Source: Microlunatus sp. Gsoil 973 (lineage in GTDB: Bacteria; Actinomycetota; Actinomycetes; Propionibacteriales; Propionibacteriaceae). Taken from it: a DNA stretch of 64,000 nucleotides. Positions 1-9,284 of this stretch are shown piece by piece. Where the stretch lies: positions 2,604,001 to 2,668,000 of the forward strand of contig NZ_CP046122.1 in NCBI RefSeq assembly GCF_009707365.1, given 5' to 3'. Position numbers and translations under genes: made by a program. Every line of letters starts with the position of its first letter. Positions within the stretch are counted from its first letter, which is position 1. The notes beneath the pieces are model-generated. The model ran no database searches, was not told the DNA's origin, and saw nothing but the letters and a program-made list of their open reading frames with translations.

Positions 1-309
1 GGGCGGCAGCGCCGCGACGATCTCGTGGTCCTTGTCGATCGGGCCGAGCTTGGCGGCGCCGCCGGGCGACCCGAGGTCGTCGAAGAATCCGACGTTCGCG
101 TCGTAGTAGTTCTTCCACTCCTCAGGCACGTCGTCCTCGTAGAAGATCGCCTCGACCGGGCAGACCGGTTCGCAGGCGCCGCAGTCGACGCACTCATCGG
201 GGTGGATGTAGAGCATCCGCTTGCCTTCGTAGATGCAATCCACCGGACATTCCTCGACGCAGGCCAGGTCCTTGAGATCAACACATGGCTGCGCGATGAC
301 GTACGTCAC
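1..309 (-). CDS. fdxA: 7Fe ferredoxin, C-terminus cut by window edge
   Basis: Small electron carrier with one 3Fe-4S and one 4Fe-4S cluster. 103 codons are visible; the last few residues lie outside the window. Cysteines at 9, 17, 21, 25, 40, 43, 46 and 50 give the two CxxC-containing cluster motifs (ECPVDC and [11 protein letters not shown]), in the arrangement of actinobacterial FdxA/FdxC. The start is the GTG at 309, with AGGAGG about 7 bases upstream; no better start is present. A GNAT starts divergently 82 bp away and mshB lies beyond it; fdxC and mshB are also neighbours in mycobacteria. The electron donor and acceptor cannot be read from sequence. Confidence 0.93.
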   Translation of the reverse strand, partial: MTYVIAQPCVDLKDLACVEECPVDCIYEGKRMLYIHPDECVDCGACEPVCPVEAIFYEDDVPEEWKNYYDANVGFFDDLGSPGGAAKLGPIDKDHEIVAALPP

Positions 310-390
310 AGCGTCCTCCTCATATCTGCAGCATTAACAGATCACTAGTATCACGCCTTACCTGTCACCATACGAAGGAAGCCTCGCCTA

Positions 391-1356
391 ATGGACACCG
401 ATCCCCTCACCCGCATCGTCCCCGCGGTACGGGTCGACGATCGGGTGACCATCCGCTACCGGCTGGATGACGGCTCGGCGACCGACGTCGTCGGCTGGCT
501 CACCAGGCTGGAAGCCGGGATGGTCGAGGTCGCCTCGCCCGGGGATCGGCTGACCAGCGTGGATCGGAAGCGGATCATCCTGGCCCGGCGCGTGCCGCCG
601 GCCCGCGGTGGGCGGCCGCCCGAACGCTGGTCCGTCGACGAACTGGAACGGGCCGCGGCGGGCGGATGGATTGCCGATAACCAGCCGCTGGGATCCTGGC
701 TGCTTCGCTCGGGAGGACGGTTCACGAACCGGGCCAACTCCTGTCTTGCCGTCGGGGACCCCGGAATGGACTACGGCGAGGCGGCCGGGATGATCATCGA
801 CTTCTACACCGGGTTGGGGCTGGAGCCGCGGGCACAGGTGGTGGCGGGGTCCGCCCCCGAACAGCAGCTCTTTGATCTTGGATGGCGGCCGACCGGGATC
901 GAGACGACAGTGATGGCCACCACGCTGGCCGGTCTGATCGGCGGTCATCGGCGAGATCCGGAGGTGCGGTTGGATCGGGAGCTCCAAGACGACTGGTGGC
1001 AGGGCTACCTGGAGTACCGTCCGATTCCCGATCATGATGCCGCCCGGCGACTGCTGACCGGGCCGCGACCGGTGGCACTGGCCGGGATCCGCCGGGACGG
1101 CCAGGTCGCCTCACTCGGCCGCGGCCAGGTGACCGACGAATGGCTGGGCATCGCCGGTCTATGGACCCGCCCGGCCCACCGTCGACAGGGTCTGGCGACC
1201 AAGATCATCATCGAGCTCGGGCACTGGGCCGCGCGCACCGGCGCTCGGAACGCCTACCTGCAGGTGGAAACCAGCAACACCGGTGCCGTGGCGGCCTATC
1301 AGTCGCTCGGTTTCCTACCCCACCACGAATATCGCTATCTGCGTCCGGCGTCCTAG
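391..1356 (+). CDS. GNAT N-acetyltransferase, Rv0428c/cg3035-like
   Basis: 321 aa. An N-terminal SH3-like segment (about residues 10-70, ending in an RIILARRVPP-type strand) precedes a C-terminal GNAT fold. The acetyl-CoA loop is visible near residue 268 (RRQGLATKII), followed by the LGF motif near residue 311. This two-part layout is that of the Rv0428c/cg3035 family, which sits beside fdxA in several actinobacteria. The acceptor substrate is unknown. It is monocistronic and divergent from the ferredoxin gene. The ATG at 391 is used; AAGGAAG lies about 11 bases upstream. Confidence 0.8.
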   Translation: MDTDPLTRIVPAVRVDDRVTIRYRLDDGSATDVVGWLTRLEAGMVEVASPGDRLTSVDRKRIILARRVPPARGGRPPERWSVDELERAAAGGWIADNQPLGSWLLRSGGRFTNRANSCLAVGDPGMDYGEAAGMIIDFYTGLGLEPRAQVVAGSAPEQQLFDLGWRPTGIETTVMATTLAGLIGGHRRDPEVRLDRELQDDWWQGYLEYRPIPDHDAARRLLTGPRPVALAGIRRDGQVASLGRGQVTDEWLGIAGLWTRPAHRRQGLATKIIIELGHWAARTGARNAYLQVETSNTGAVAAYQSLGFLPHHEYRYLRPAS

Positions 1357-1380
1357 TCGAGATCGGCTGGTCAAGTCCGG

Positions 1381-2319
1381 CTAGTCGAGTCCGGCGAAGA
1401 GATCGTCGGCCCACTTGTCAGCCTGCGGGAACGGTTTGCCCGATGCGAAGCGGAAGTGCTCGCTGGCCCAGAAGTCGGCGATCGTGTCCGAGGCCCGGAA
1501 GAACCAGCTGTTGTCGGCGATCTGCGTCCTGTGCGCGTGCAGGGCGGCAAGCTTCTGATCTGAGTACTCCGGCCCGTTGACCTCGGCGGCGATCAGGTCG
1601 TCGGAGACTCCCATCGGCAGCGAACCGGCGACATCCGGGTCGACGCCGGCCCAGGTCTCGGTGTCACCGGCGGCGCGAAGCTGCCTGATGCCGTCGCGCA
1701 TCTTGCTCTCGCTGAGCGCCGTCCAGACAACCCGATCGACCGTCCACGGATCGCCGAGATCGGGGCGGAAGCCGGGCACTGCGGCCAACGCCTGGGCGTA
1801 CGTCGCGACCCGGTGCGCCTGGATGTGGTCGGGATGGCCGTACGCACCGTTCTCGTCCTGGGTGATCAACACCTGCGGCCTGCGGTCGCGGATGATCCTG
1901 ACCAGTTCACTTGCCGCCTCCAGCAGGTCGGCGGTCCAGAAGATGCCGTCGCGGAGCACGTCCCGCGGCACCGCGCCGCGGCGGTCCTCGCTCCATTTCA
2001 TTCCGGAGTCCCGGAAGCGGAAGTCGCCGCCCAGCCGCAGGTAGTCGGCCACTCCCAGCGCAGCCATCGCGTCGTGCAGTTCTCCCAGCCGGTGCGGACC
2101 CAGCGCGTCGTCGCGTTCGGCAGCGAGGTGCTCCAGCGCCGGCACCAGCACCTCGCCCTCCTCACCGAGGGTGCAGGTGACGAGGGTGACCGCGGCGCCC
2201 TCGGCGACGTACTTGGCCATTGTGATGCCGGTGCCGATGGACTCGTCATCGGGATGGGCATGGATCACCAGCAGTCGCCGGTCGGGCAGGTCGGAGATCG
2301 GTCGCTCGTCTGAAGTCAC
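1381..2319 (-). CDS. mshB: N-acetyl-GlcN-Ins deacetylase (mycothiol synthesis)
   Basis: Zinc-dependent deacetylase that removes acetate from GlcNAc-inositol, the second committed step of mycothiol synthesis; cytosolic. 312 aa, the usual MshB length. The PIG-L zinc motif HAHPDDE is at residues 20-26 and the second zinc histidine is in HPDH near residue 165. The LRLGGDFRFRDSGMKW segment near residue 95 is characteristic of MshB rather than of Mca. It ends 25 bp from the convergent GNAT and its start is 10 bp downstream of the MBL-fold gene on the same strand, so the two may be co-transcribed. A second PIG-L enzyme, mca, lies at 63 kb. Confidence 0.92.
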   Translation of the reverse strand: MTSDERPISDLPDRRLLVIHAHPDDESIGTGITMAKYVAEGAAVTLVTCTLGEEGEVLVPALEHLAAERDDALGPHRLGELHDAMAALGVADYLRLGGDFRFRDSGMKWSEDRRGAVPRDVLRDGIFWTADLLEAASELVRIIRDRRPQVLITQDENGAYGHPDHIQAHRVATYAQALAAVPGFRPDLGDPWTVDRVVWTALSESKMRDGIRQLRAAGDTETWAGVDPDVAGSLPMGVSDDLIAAEVNGPEYSDQKLAALHAHRTQIADNSWFFRASDTIADFWASEHFRFASGKPFPQADKWADDLFAGLD

Positions 2320-2329
2320 AACCGCGATC

Positions 2330-3178
2330 CTACGAAACCGGCGAAATCACCAGCGACCGCTCATCCGGATCGCGGATGGCGTCGGTCACCCAGGCGATGT
2401 ACCGGTCCGCGGATTCGTGCACGATCCGTCGCGCGTCGTGGTCGATGGTGGACCCGAAAGCGCCGTAGATCCGGTCGTAGTCGTAGGGCTCGACGGCGTC
2501 GACGATCTGCCGCACCAGCCGGGGCGACAGCGGAATGCTGTTCGGGTAGGACCGCATGAAGCTGGCGGTCCGGTTGGCCACCACGGCGATCGTGTCACCG
2601 CAGAACAGCACGCCGCGGTCGTCGGCGCCGACCGCCCAGTGCGCGACCGAACTGCCCGGGAAGTGACCGCCGGCCTGGACCAGCGTCAGCCCCGGAAGGA
2701 TCTGCCGGCTGTCCCGCCAGAGTTCGATACTCGGGTCGGGATGGGTGATCCAGCGCCGGTCGTCGGTGTTGAAGTAGAACGGCGCCGCGAACTCCCGTGC
2801 CCAGACCACCGACGCCCCGACCAGGTGCGGATGGCTCGATGCCACCGCGGCCACACCGCCGCGGTCCGTGACGGTCTGCAGCAGGTCGTCGTCGATGTAG
2901 CCGCTCGGCTCCCAGAGCAGGTTGCCGGCCGGGGTGTTGACCAGCATCGTCTTCTGACCGATGCCGAAATCGGGTGTCACATCGATCCGGGTGACCCCGG
3001 GTTCCGGTTCGGAGAGGGTGAATCGATGATCACCGGCGATCTCGGAGACGTCCAGCCACACCTGGCCGTCCTCGAGCAGGTACTGCCGGTCGTCGGCGCA
3101 GATCGGACAGACCTGCGGCAGGTCGTCGTTGCTCGGGTAGGCGTTACCGCAGGTCCGGCACAGGATGATCGAGAGCAT
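2330..3178 (-). CDS. MBL-fold hydrolase with N-terminal zinc ribbon
   Basis: 282 aa. The N-terminus carries a rubredoxin-like CxxC...CxxC ribbon (CRTCG and CPICADD, residues 7-29). The rest is a metallo-beta-lactamase fold with HPH near residue 115, a GGHFPGSS metal-ligand segment and CGDT. The canonical HxHxDH motif is replaced by SSHPHLVG, as in a divergent subgroup of the family. The ATG at 3178 is preferred: the longer reading uses a TTG at 3199, while GGTGG lies just before the ATG. It is directly upstream of mshB on the same strand (10 bp gap). Substrate unknown. Confidence 0.75.
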   Translation of the reverse strand: MLSIILCRTCGNAYPSNDDLPQVCPICADDRQYLLEDGQVWLDVSEIAGDHRFTLSEPEPGVTRIDVTPDFGIGQKTMLVNTPAGNLLWEPSGYIDDDLLQTVTDRGGVAAVASSHPHLVGASVVWAREFAAPFYFNTDDRRWITHPDPSIELWRDSRQILPGLTLVQAGGHFPGSSVAHWAVGADDRGVLFCGDTIAVVANRTASFMRSYPNSIPLSPRLVRQIVDAVEPYDYDRIYGAFGSTIDHDARRIVHESADRYIAWVTDAIRDPDERSLVISPVS

Positions 3179-3260
3179 GCCACCATCTTCGGACCTCAAG
3201 CCGGCTTCACGTCAAGGGCGCAGCTCCGGATCCCGCGGCTCGGTGCGGGACTCGGACTTT

Positions 3261-4301
3261 TCAGACAACCCGGCGCGGTTCGGCGAAGTGACAGGCGGAG
3301 ACATGCTCGCCGATGCCGTCGGGTCGGGCGATCAACGCCGGCTCCTCGATCGAGCAGCGCTCCTCCGCTTTCCAGCAGCGGGTGTGGAACCGGCAACCGC
3401 TCGGCGGGTTCGCCGGGCTCGGCACGTCTCCGCTGAGCACGATCTGGGACTTGTTCTCCCGCTGCGTCGGGTCCGGCACCGGCACGGCCGACAGCAGGGC
3501 CTGGGTGTACGGGTGGGTCGGATGCTCATAGATCTGGGCGTCGTTGCCGATCTCGACGATCTTGCCCAGGTACATCACCCCGACTCGGTCGGAGATGTGC
3601 CGGACCACCGACAGGTCGTGGGCGATGAAGATGTAGGCCAGCCCCAGCTCGCGCTGCAGTTCCTTGAGCAGGTTGACCACCTGCGCCTGCACCGAGACGT
3701 CAAGCGCCGAAACCGGTTCGTCGCAGATGATCACCTTCGGGTTCAGCGCCAGGCCGCGGGCGATGCCGATCCGTTGCCGCTGACCGCCGGAGAACTGGTG
3801 CGGGTAGCGGTTCAGGTGTTCGGGGTTGAGCCCGACGAGCTCGAGCAACTCCTGCACCCGCTTGCGACGCTGCCCGCGCGGAAGCACCGACGGATGGATA
3901 TCGAAGGGCTCGCCAACGATCTCCGCCACGGTCTTGCGCGGGTTCAGCGAGGTGTACGGGTCCTGGAAGACGATCTGGATGTCCCGCCGCAGCCGGCGCA
4001 TCGCCGCGCCCTTCTGGGCATAGACGTCGATGCCCTCGAAGGTGAGCTTGCCCGCGGTCGGTTCTTCGAGCCGCATCAGCAGCCGACCCAGCGTGGACTT
4101 GCCGCAGCCGGACTCGCCGACGATGCCCAAGGTCTCACCCTTGTACAGCTCGAGATCGACACCGTCGACCGCCTTCACCTGGCCGACGGTGTGCCGGAAG
4201 ACACCGGCCTTGATCGGATAATGCTTGACCAGTCCCTCGGCCTTCAGGATGACCTCGTTGGTCGCTGTGCTGCCGGTGTTCTCGACATCGGTTGCGGTCA
4301 C
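3261..4301 (-). CDS. Oligopeptide ABC transporter ATPase (DppF/OppF type)
   Basis: 346 aa cytosolic ATPase. Walker [10 protein letters not shown] is near residue 77, the signature LSGGQ-type sequence is [15 protein letters not shown], and Walker B is [12 protein letters not shown]. The C-terminal oligopeptide/dipeptide extension has the conserved Cys-rich motif ([16 protein letters not shown]). The start is the GTG at 4301, whose GTGA overlaps the TGA of the upstream ATPase; AAGGAG lies about 8 bases before it. A longer in-frame ORF to 4439 only reads through the neighbour's 3' end. Last gene of the five-gene peptide uptake operon. Confidence 0.93.
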   Translation of the reverse strand: MTATDVENTGSTATNEVILKAEGLVKHYPIKAGVFRHTVGQVKAVDGVDLELYKGETLGIVGESGCGKSTLGRLLMRLEEPTAGKLTFEGIDVYAQKGAAMRRLRRDIQIVFQDPYTSLNPRKTVAEIVGEPFDIHPSVLPRGQRRKRVQELLELVGLNPEHLNRYPHQFSGGQRQRIGIARGLALNPKVIICDEPVSALDVSVQAQVVNLLKELQRELGLAYIFIAHDLSVVRHISDRVGVMYLGKIVEIGNDAQIYEHPTHPYTQALLSAVPVPDPTQRENKSQIVLSGDVPSPANPPSGCRFHTRCWKAEERCSIEEPALIARPDGIGEHVSACHFAEPRRVV

Positions 4302-5350
4302 TGGCGTACTCCTTCGGCGAGAACGTCCTGGGCGAAGTGGCAGGCGGCGTGCCGGTTGCGACCGACCTCGAGTAGCGGCGGCGGCGCGCCGTGGCGGCAG
4401 ACATCCTGGGCGTACCGGCAGCGTGGGTGGAAGGGACACCCCGGCGGGATCGCGAGCAGGTTCGGCGGCAGCCCGCCGATCGCCGCAAGTTCCTGGCCCT
4501 TGAGATCCAGCCGCGGGATGGATTCCAGCAGCCCCTTGGTGTACGGGTGCGCCGGGTTGGCGTACAGGTCGAAGACGTCTGCCTGCTCGACGATCCGGCC
4601 GGCGTACATCACCGCGATCCGGTTCGCGACGTCGGCGACCACACCAAGATCATGGGTGATCAGGATCAGGCCCATCTTGCGCTCGTCCTGCAGGTCGGCG
4701 AGCAACTGCATGATCTGGGCCTGCACCGTCACATCCAACGCCGTAGTGGGCTCGTCGGCGATCAGGATCGCCGGATCCAGCGCGATCGCCATGGCGATCA
4801 TGATCCGTTGCCGCATGCCGCCGGAGAACTGGTGTGGGAACGCCTTGACCCGTTGCTTGGCGCCCGGGATCTGCACCCGCTCCATCAGGTGCACGGCCCG
4901 CTCCAGTGCATCGGTCCGGTTCATCCCGCGGTGCTTGCGGAACATCTCGGCGATCTGCCAGCCCACCGGGAAGACCGGGTTGAGGGCACTCAGTGCGTCC
5001 TGGAAGATCATCGAGATCTCCGGGCCCCGCACCGTACGGCGTTGAGCCTCGGGCAACTTCAACAGATCGGTACCGCAGTATTCGACCCGGCCGCCGGTGA
5101 CGAAGCCGGGCGGCGAGTCGAGGATGCCCATGATCGCCTGCGCGGTCACGGACTTGCCGGAGCCCGACTCTCCGAGGATGGCCAGCGTCTGACCCTGGTA
5201 GAGATCGAAGGTCACGCCGTTGATCGCCTTGGCCACACCTTCCCGGGTCCGGAACTCGACCTGAAGATCACCGACGTCGAGCAGCAGGCCGTCCGGACCC
5301 GGCTGCCACCGACGGCCGATCCGGGAAACGTCCTCAGCGAGTTCAGTCAT
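4298..5350 (-). CDS. Oligopeptide ABC transporter ATPase (DppD/OppD type)
   Basis: 350 aa. Walker [10 protein letters not shown], signature [15 protein letters not shown] and Walker [13 protein letters not shown] are intact, and the oligo/dipeptide C-terminal domain has [14 protein letters not shown]. It pairs with the adjacent ATPase to power the DppB/DppC-like permeases. The start is the ATG at 5350 (MTELAEDVS), with GAGGAG about 10 bases upstream. The longer reading to 5476 overlaps the permease and gives an implausible N-terminus. A 4-base GTGA overlap couples it to the next ATPase. Confidence 0.93.
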   Translation of the reverse strand: MTELAEDVSRIGRRWQPGPDGLLLDVGDLQVEFRTREGVAKAINGVTFDLYQGQTLAILGESGSGKSVTAQAIMGILDSPPGFVTGGRVEYCGTDLLKLPEAQRRTVRGPEISMIFQDALSALNPVFPVGWQIAEMFRKHRGMNRTDALERAVHLMERVQIPGAKQRVKAFPHQFSGGMRQRIMIAMAIALDPAILIADEPTTALDVTVQAQIMQLLADLQDERKMGLILITHDLGVVADVANRIAVMYAGRIVEQADVFDLYANPAHPYTKGLLESIPRLDLKGQELAAIGGLPPNLLAIPPGCPFHPRCRYAQDVCRHGAPPPLLEVGRNRHAACHFAQDVLAEGVRQ

Positions 5351-5363
5351 GATCAGCCACTCC

Positions 5364-6299
5364 TCATCGCAGCTTCGGGTCGAACGCGTCACGGACCGCA
5401 TCGCCGAGCAGGATGAATGCCAGCACGGTGAGCGAAAGGAAGAGGCTCGGGAAGAGCAGCATGTAGGGAGCGGCACGGATCAGCCCGAGGCCCGAGGCAT
5501 CGGAGATGTCGCTGCCCCAGGAGATCGCCGGGGACTGCAGGCCGATGCCCAGGAAGGACAGCGTCGCCTCGGTGGCGATGTAGACGCCGAGGTTGATCGT
5601 GGCGACCACGATCACCGGTGCCAGCGCGTTGGGCATGATGTGGCTGAGCACGATCCGCGACGGCCTGGCACCCAGGGCCCGCGCCGCCTGCACATAGTCG
5701 GCCGGCTTGACCTGCATCACCGCGCTGCGCATCAGCCGGGCGATGTTTGGCCAACCGAGCAGGGCCAGCACCAGAACGATCTTGAGCACCTGGACGATCA
5801 GCGGCGCGTCGACGTTGGTCGGGAACTTGTAAAGGAACAGGACGCCGCCGAGCAGCAGCGGGATGCTGAAGAAGACCTCTCCGAGGCGCTGCAGGACGGC
5901 ATCCAGCCAGCCGCCGAAGAACCCGGCCATCAGACCCATGGTCACACCGACCAGCGTGGTGGCCAGGGTGCCCAGCAGTCCGACGCTCAGCGACGCCCGG
6001 GCACCGTAGATCGTCCGGGCGTAGATGTCCCGCCCCTGGTTGTCCCGGCCGAAGATCGAGCCGTCCAGCCACGGCTTCTCCCGGGCCAACTCGAGGTTGG
6101 CGAAGCGCGGATCGGTATGGGTGAACAGGTGCGGGAAGATTGCCATCAGGACGAAGACAACGATCAGCACCGCCGAGATCCAGAACAGCGGCTTGTGCCG
6201 CAGCTCGACCCAGGCGGCGGCCCATTGCGACCTGCCACCCGCCGAGGGACCGTACTCGGCCGCCGGGGCCAGTGATTCCTCAACCGCGGCTTCACTCAT
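5364..6299 (-). CDS. Peptide ABC transporter permease (DppC/OppC type)
   Basis: 311 aa inner-membrane permease. An N-terminal OppC-type segment (residues 30-75, RHKPLFWISAVL) is followed by GxDxxGRDxxxR (FGRDNQGRDIYAR) and five more hydrophobic helices. The EAA cytoplasmic loop is at YVQAARALGARPSRIVLSHIMPN split across the usual spacing. The start is the ATG at 6299 with GGGAGG upstream; the longer reading to 6359 is less likely. Fourth from the 3' end of the dpp-like operon, 13 bp before the first ATPase gene. Confidence 0.92.
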   Translation of the reverse strand: MSEAAVEESLAPAAEYGPSAGGRSQWAAAWVELRHKPLFWISAVLIVVFVLMAIFPHLFTHTDPRFANLELAREKPWLDGSIFGRDNQGRDIYARTIYGARASLSVGLLGTLATTLVGVTMGLMAGFFGGWLDAVLQRLGEVFFSIPLLLGGVLFLYKFPTNVDAPLIVQVLKIVLVLALLGWPNIARLMRSAVMQVKPADYVQAARALGARPSRIVLSHIMPNALAPVIVVATINLGVYIATEATLSFLGIGLQSPAISWGSDISDASGLGLIRAAPYMLLFPSLFLSLTVLAFILLGDAVRDAFDPKLR

Positions 6300-6362
6300 C
6301 GCCGACCTCCCTTCCCCGGACGGGACGTGATCATCGGTCCCGGCCCGTTCATCGGCCACGCG

Positions 6363-7283
6363 CTAGTCACTGGCGATCCTCGGGTCGAGAACGCCGTACA
6401 GGATGTCGACGATCAGGTTGACCAGCAGGAACACCAGCACCAGGATCGTGACCGCGCCGACCACCGACTGACCGTCGTGTTGGTAGATGCTGCGGTAGAT
6501 GAAGTTGCCGATCCCGTTGACGTTGAAGATCCGCTCGGTGACGATGGCGCCGCCCATCAACGCACCGACATCGGCGCCGACGTAGGTGATCACCGGGATC
6601 AGCGAGTTGCGCAGCGTGTGGACCCCCACCGTACGACCCCGGCTGAGGCCCTTGGCACGAGCGGTCCGGACATAGTCGGCACGCAGGTTCTCCACCAGGC
6701 TGGTCCGAGTCAGCCTGGCCACGTAGGCCACCGACAGGGACCCGAGCACCAGCCCGGGTAAGATCAACTGCCCGATCGTACCCTCCGAGGCGGTCACCGG
6801 GAACCAGCCCAGCTTCACGCCGAAGACCAGCTGGGCCAGGGCGCCGATGACGAAGATCGGGATCGAGACCACGACCAGCGTGCTGACCAACACGAGATTG
6901 TCGACGAAGCCGTTCTTCCGGATGCCGGCGAGGACACCGGCGGCGACACCGATCACCAGTTCGAAGAGGATCGCGATGATCGTCAACTTGATGGTGATCG
7001 GATACCGGGCGATCAACTCCTGGCTGACCTGGTTGCCGTAGAAGTTGGTGCCCAGGTCACCGTGCAGCAACTTTCCGAGATAGAGCACGTACTGGACCAC
7101 CAGCGGCTTGTCCAGGTTGTACTCGGCATTGAACTTGGCGATGTAGGCCGGCGGGCAGGGCCGCTCGCCGCAACGGCCCTTGGCCGGATCACCCAGACCG
7201 AACACCATCGCATAGATCAGGAAGGTCGTTCCGATCACGACCGGGATCATCTGCAGCAGGCGCCGGATGATGTATCTGCCCAC
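6363..7283 (-). CDS. Peptide ABC transporter permease (DppB/OppB type)
   Basis: 306 aa with six predicted membrane segments. The N-terminus (MGRYIIRRLLQMIPVVIG) and the FGLGDP segment are typical of DppB/OppB. The insert with two cysteines near residues 38-43 (GRCGERPCP) is seen in actinobacterial members. The EAA loop is at YVRTARAKGLSRGR. The start is the GTG at 7283 with AAGGGG upstream. It follows the binding-protein gene after a 111-bp gap that holds a strong hairpin. Confidence 0.92.
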   Translation of the reverse strand: MGRYIIRRLLQMIPVVIGTTFLIYAMVFGLGDPAKGRCGERPCPPAYIAKFNAEYNLDKPLVVQYVLYLGKLLHGDLGTNFYGNQVSQELIARYPITIKLTIIAILFELVIGVAAGVLAGIRKNGFVDNLVLVSTLVVVSIPIFVIGALAQLVFGVKLGWFPVTASEGTIGQLILPGLVLGSLSVAYVARLTRTSLVENLRADYVRTARAKGLSRGRTVGVHTLRNSLIPVITYVGADVGALMGGAIVTERIFNVNGIGNFIYRSIYQHDGQSVVGAVTILVLVFLLVNLIVDILYGVLDPRIASD

Positions 7284-7350
7284 GAAGGATCGCCCCTTCT
7301 CTGTGTGGTCCTGAGGGTACGCCGCCGGAGCCCGGCAGAGCGTAGAGGTG

Positions 7351-7382
7351 ACCAGGGGTGGGCCGTCATGCCCACCCCTGGT
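7351..7382 (-). terminator. Intercistronic hairpin between binding protein and permease
   Basis: A 13-bp perfect inverted repeat (left arm 7351-7363, loop CGTCAT, right arm 7370-7382) lies 12 bp downstream of the binding-protein stop, and the first permease starts 68 bp further on. There is no U-tract on the minus strand. Such structures in ABC operons usually stabilise the 5' message or cause partial termination, giving more binding protein than permease; that role is inferred. Confidence 0.75.
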
Positions 7383-7394
7383 TCGGTTCGGTCC

Positions 7395-9053
7395 TCAGGA
7401 CTTCTTGAGTTCGATCGCGGACAGATCGACCTGCTGGAAGGCGTCGACCTTGACGTTGGTGACGTTGTCCGACCAGCCGTAGCTGGTCTTCTGGAACCAC
7501 AGCGGAGCGGTCGGGAAGTCCTTGGCCAGGATGGCCTCGGCCTTCTGATAGGCAGCGTCGGCCGGAGCGCCGGTGTCTGCCGCCGCGGCAACCTGCAGCT
7601 GGTGATCGAACGCCTCGCTGCTGTAACCGGAGTAGTTGGAATCTGCGCCGGTGCCGTAGATCGGGGCCAGGTAGTTCTCGATCGACGGGTAGTCCATCAC
7701 CCAGCCGTTCCGGAACATCCCGCTGATCTCCTTCTTGTCCAAACTGTCCAGCAGGGTCTTGAAGTCCGGGGTCGGCTTGGCGACGACCTTGATGCCCAGG
7801 TTCTGGCTGACCTCGCTGGCCACGGCCTCACACCACGCCTTGTGTCCGCCGTCGGCGTTGTAGGTCAGGGTCAGGGTGCCGTTGTAGCCGCCCGACTCCT
7901 GGTAGAGCTGCTTGGCCTTGGCCGGGTTGTAGGTGCAGTTCTCACCGCAGGCGCCGGCCTTGTAGCCCTCGACCACCGGCGACACCCAGCTGGTTGCCGG
8001 CGAGTAGGAGTTGGCGAAGATCTGCTTGATGATCAACGGCCGGTTGATCGACATCGAGATGGCCTGACGCAACTTGAGGTTGCTCGGTCCGGTCAGCTGC
8101 TTGTCGATCGGGCTGAAGTTGAGGTAACCGAAGACACTGGAGTCCTTCTGACCCCAGCGATCGGCCAGGTCGCTCTTCCACTGGTCGTTGGTCAGCTGAT
8201 CGTTCGGGATCGGGTCCATCGTGCCGGTGAAGTCGAGGTTGTTGGACAGCACGTCGTTGTAGGCGGCCTCAGGATCGGTGTAGATCTTGAAGTCGACCTT
8301 GTCCACGTGAGGCTTGTACGGCCCCGCGTAGTACGGGTTCTTCTGCACCACGATGTCGGTGGTGGTGTTGCTGACCACCTTGAACGGGCCGGCGCCGACC
8401 GGGATCTTCTCCTGCTTCTTGCGTGCGTCGGCGTTCTTGAAGAACGAGTCGGGCAGCGGCGCGAACGCGATGTAGCCCAGCCGGGTCGGGAGGTTGGAGA
8501 CCTTCTCGGTCGTGGTGATGGTGAACTCGGTGTCGCTCTTGACGTTCAGTCCCGACATCTTGTCGGTCTTGGGAGCGGTCTTGCACTCGCCGTTGTCGGT
8601 CTGCAGGTCGGCGTACCCCTTGATCGGGGTGTAGAAGTAGGAGTTGGCCTGCCCGTTCTTGCAGTTGGCCGCCCAGTTCCAGGCATTCACGAAGTTCTCG
8701 GCCTTGACGGTCGTGCCGTCGGAGAACTTGTAATCGGGCTTGATCTTGATGTCGAAGTGTTGGTTGTCGCTCGTGGTGATGCTCTGGGCGATGTCGTTCT
8801 CGGGTTCTGAGGTGTCGACGTTGTAGTGCACCAGCTTCGCCGTCGTCGCATCGAGCACCGTGCCGCCGCACACCTCGTTGGTGTTTCCCGGGTACAGCGC
8901 GCTCTGCGGTGTACAGGCGCCGATCTTGACCTCTGAAGCGTTCGTGGAATTGCTTCCACTGTTGTTGCTCGTGCCACCGCCGCAGGCAGCCAGTGCAAGA
9001 CCGGCCAACCCGATTCCGGCGACAGCAGCCATCGCGCGAGTGCGTCCTCGCAT
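7395..9053 (-). CDS. Oligopeptide-binding lipoprotein of ABC transporter
   Basis: 552 aa solute-binding protein (SBP_bac_5 family). The signal peptide ends in a lipobox LALAACGGG with the lipidated Cys at residue 24, so the protein is anchored on the outer face of the membrane. The low-complexity Ser/Asn linker (residues 28-40) is typical of such lipoproteins. The family core is visible (YKFSDGTTVKAENFVNAWNW and LRQAISMSINRPLI). The ATG at 9053 has GGAGG upstream. First gene of the operon binding protein - DppB - DppC - DppD - DppF. The peptide or other ligand is not determinable. Confidence 0.9.
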   Translation of the reverse strand: MRGRTRAMAAVAGIGLAGLALAACGGGTSNNSGSNSTNASEVKIGACTPQSALYPGNTNEVCGGTVLDATTAKLVHYNVDTSEPENDIAQSITTSDNQHFDIKIKPDYKFSDGTTVKAENFVNAWNWAANCKNGQANSYFYTPIKGYADLQTDNGECKTAPKTDKMSGLNVKSDTEFTITTTEKVSNLPTRLGYIAFAPLPDSFFKNADARKKQEKIPVGAGPFKVVSNTTTDIVVQKNPYYAGPYKPHVDKVDFKIYTDPEAAYNDVLSNNLDFTGTMDPIPNDQLTNDQWKSDLADRWGQKDSSVFGYLNFSPIDKQLTGPSNLKLRQAISMSINRPLIIKQIFANSYSPATSWVSPVVEGYKAGACGENCTYNPAKAKQLYQESGGYNGTLTLTYNADGGHKAWCEAVASEVSQNLGIKVVAKPTPDFKTLLDSLDKKEISGMFRNGWVMDYPSIENYLAPIYGTGADSNYSGYSSEAFDHQLQVAAAADTGAPADAAYQKAEAILAKDFPTAPLWFQKTSYGWSDNVTNVKVDAFQQVDLSAIELKKS

Positions 9054-9284
9054 TGGATGTCCTCCCGTCCCCGCGCCCGGATCTCGGACGCATGATCCGC
9101 GCAGCAGTCACACGTGGTTGTGCCCGACACTGCTGGCGTATAACAGACAAGTTCTAACCACAAACCGGCGTCAGCAGCAAGTTGACCGGTGGTTCGGGCC
9201 CGGACAAGAAACCTGATTGTGACCTGGATAACAGGCAGGAAAATTCCCGACGGGACGTCCGGGGCTGGATCCGACGTGCTGGTT
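9054..9284. other. 231-bp intergenic region upstream of the peptide ABC operon
   Basis: No gene. It lies between the pepN stop and the start of the peptide-binding lipoprotein and must hold the promoter of the operon (minus strand). TATACG occurs at 9137-9142 on the minus strand, but no well-spaced -35 box is evident, so I do not call a promoter. Confidence 0.5.

Noticed and set aside
2171-2329. Extension of coding sequence between mshB and the MBL-fold gene
   Set aside because: mshB has a complete N-terminus at 2319 and the 10-bp gap to the neighbour leaves no room for another gene.
3165-5045. Long plus-strand ORF of 626 aa
   Set aside because: Antisense shadow of two intact ABC ATPase genes with full Walker motifs on the minus strand; similar shadows occur opposite the peptide-binding protein (7062-8810), rmuC (33829-35910), fumC (40470-42095), the amidase (44035-45735) and YyaL (49625-51037).
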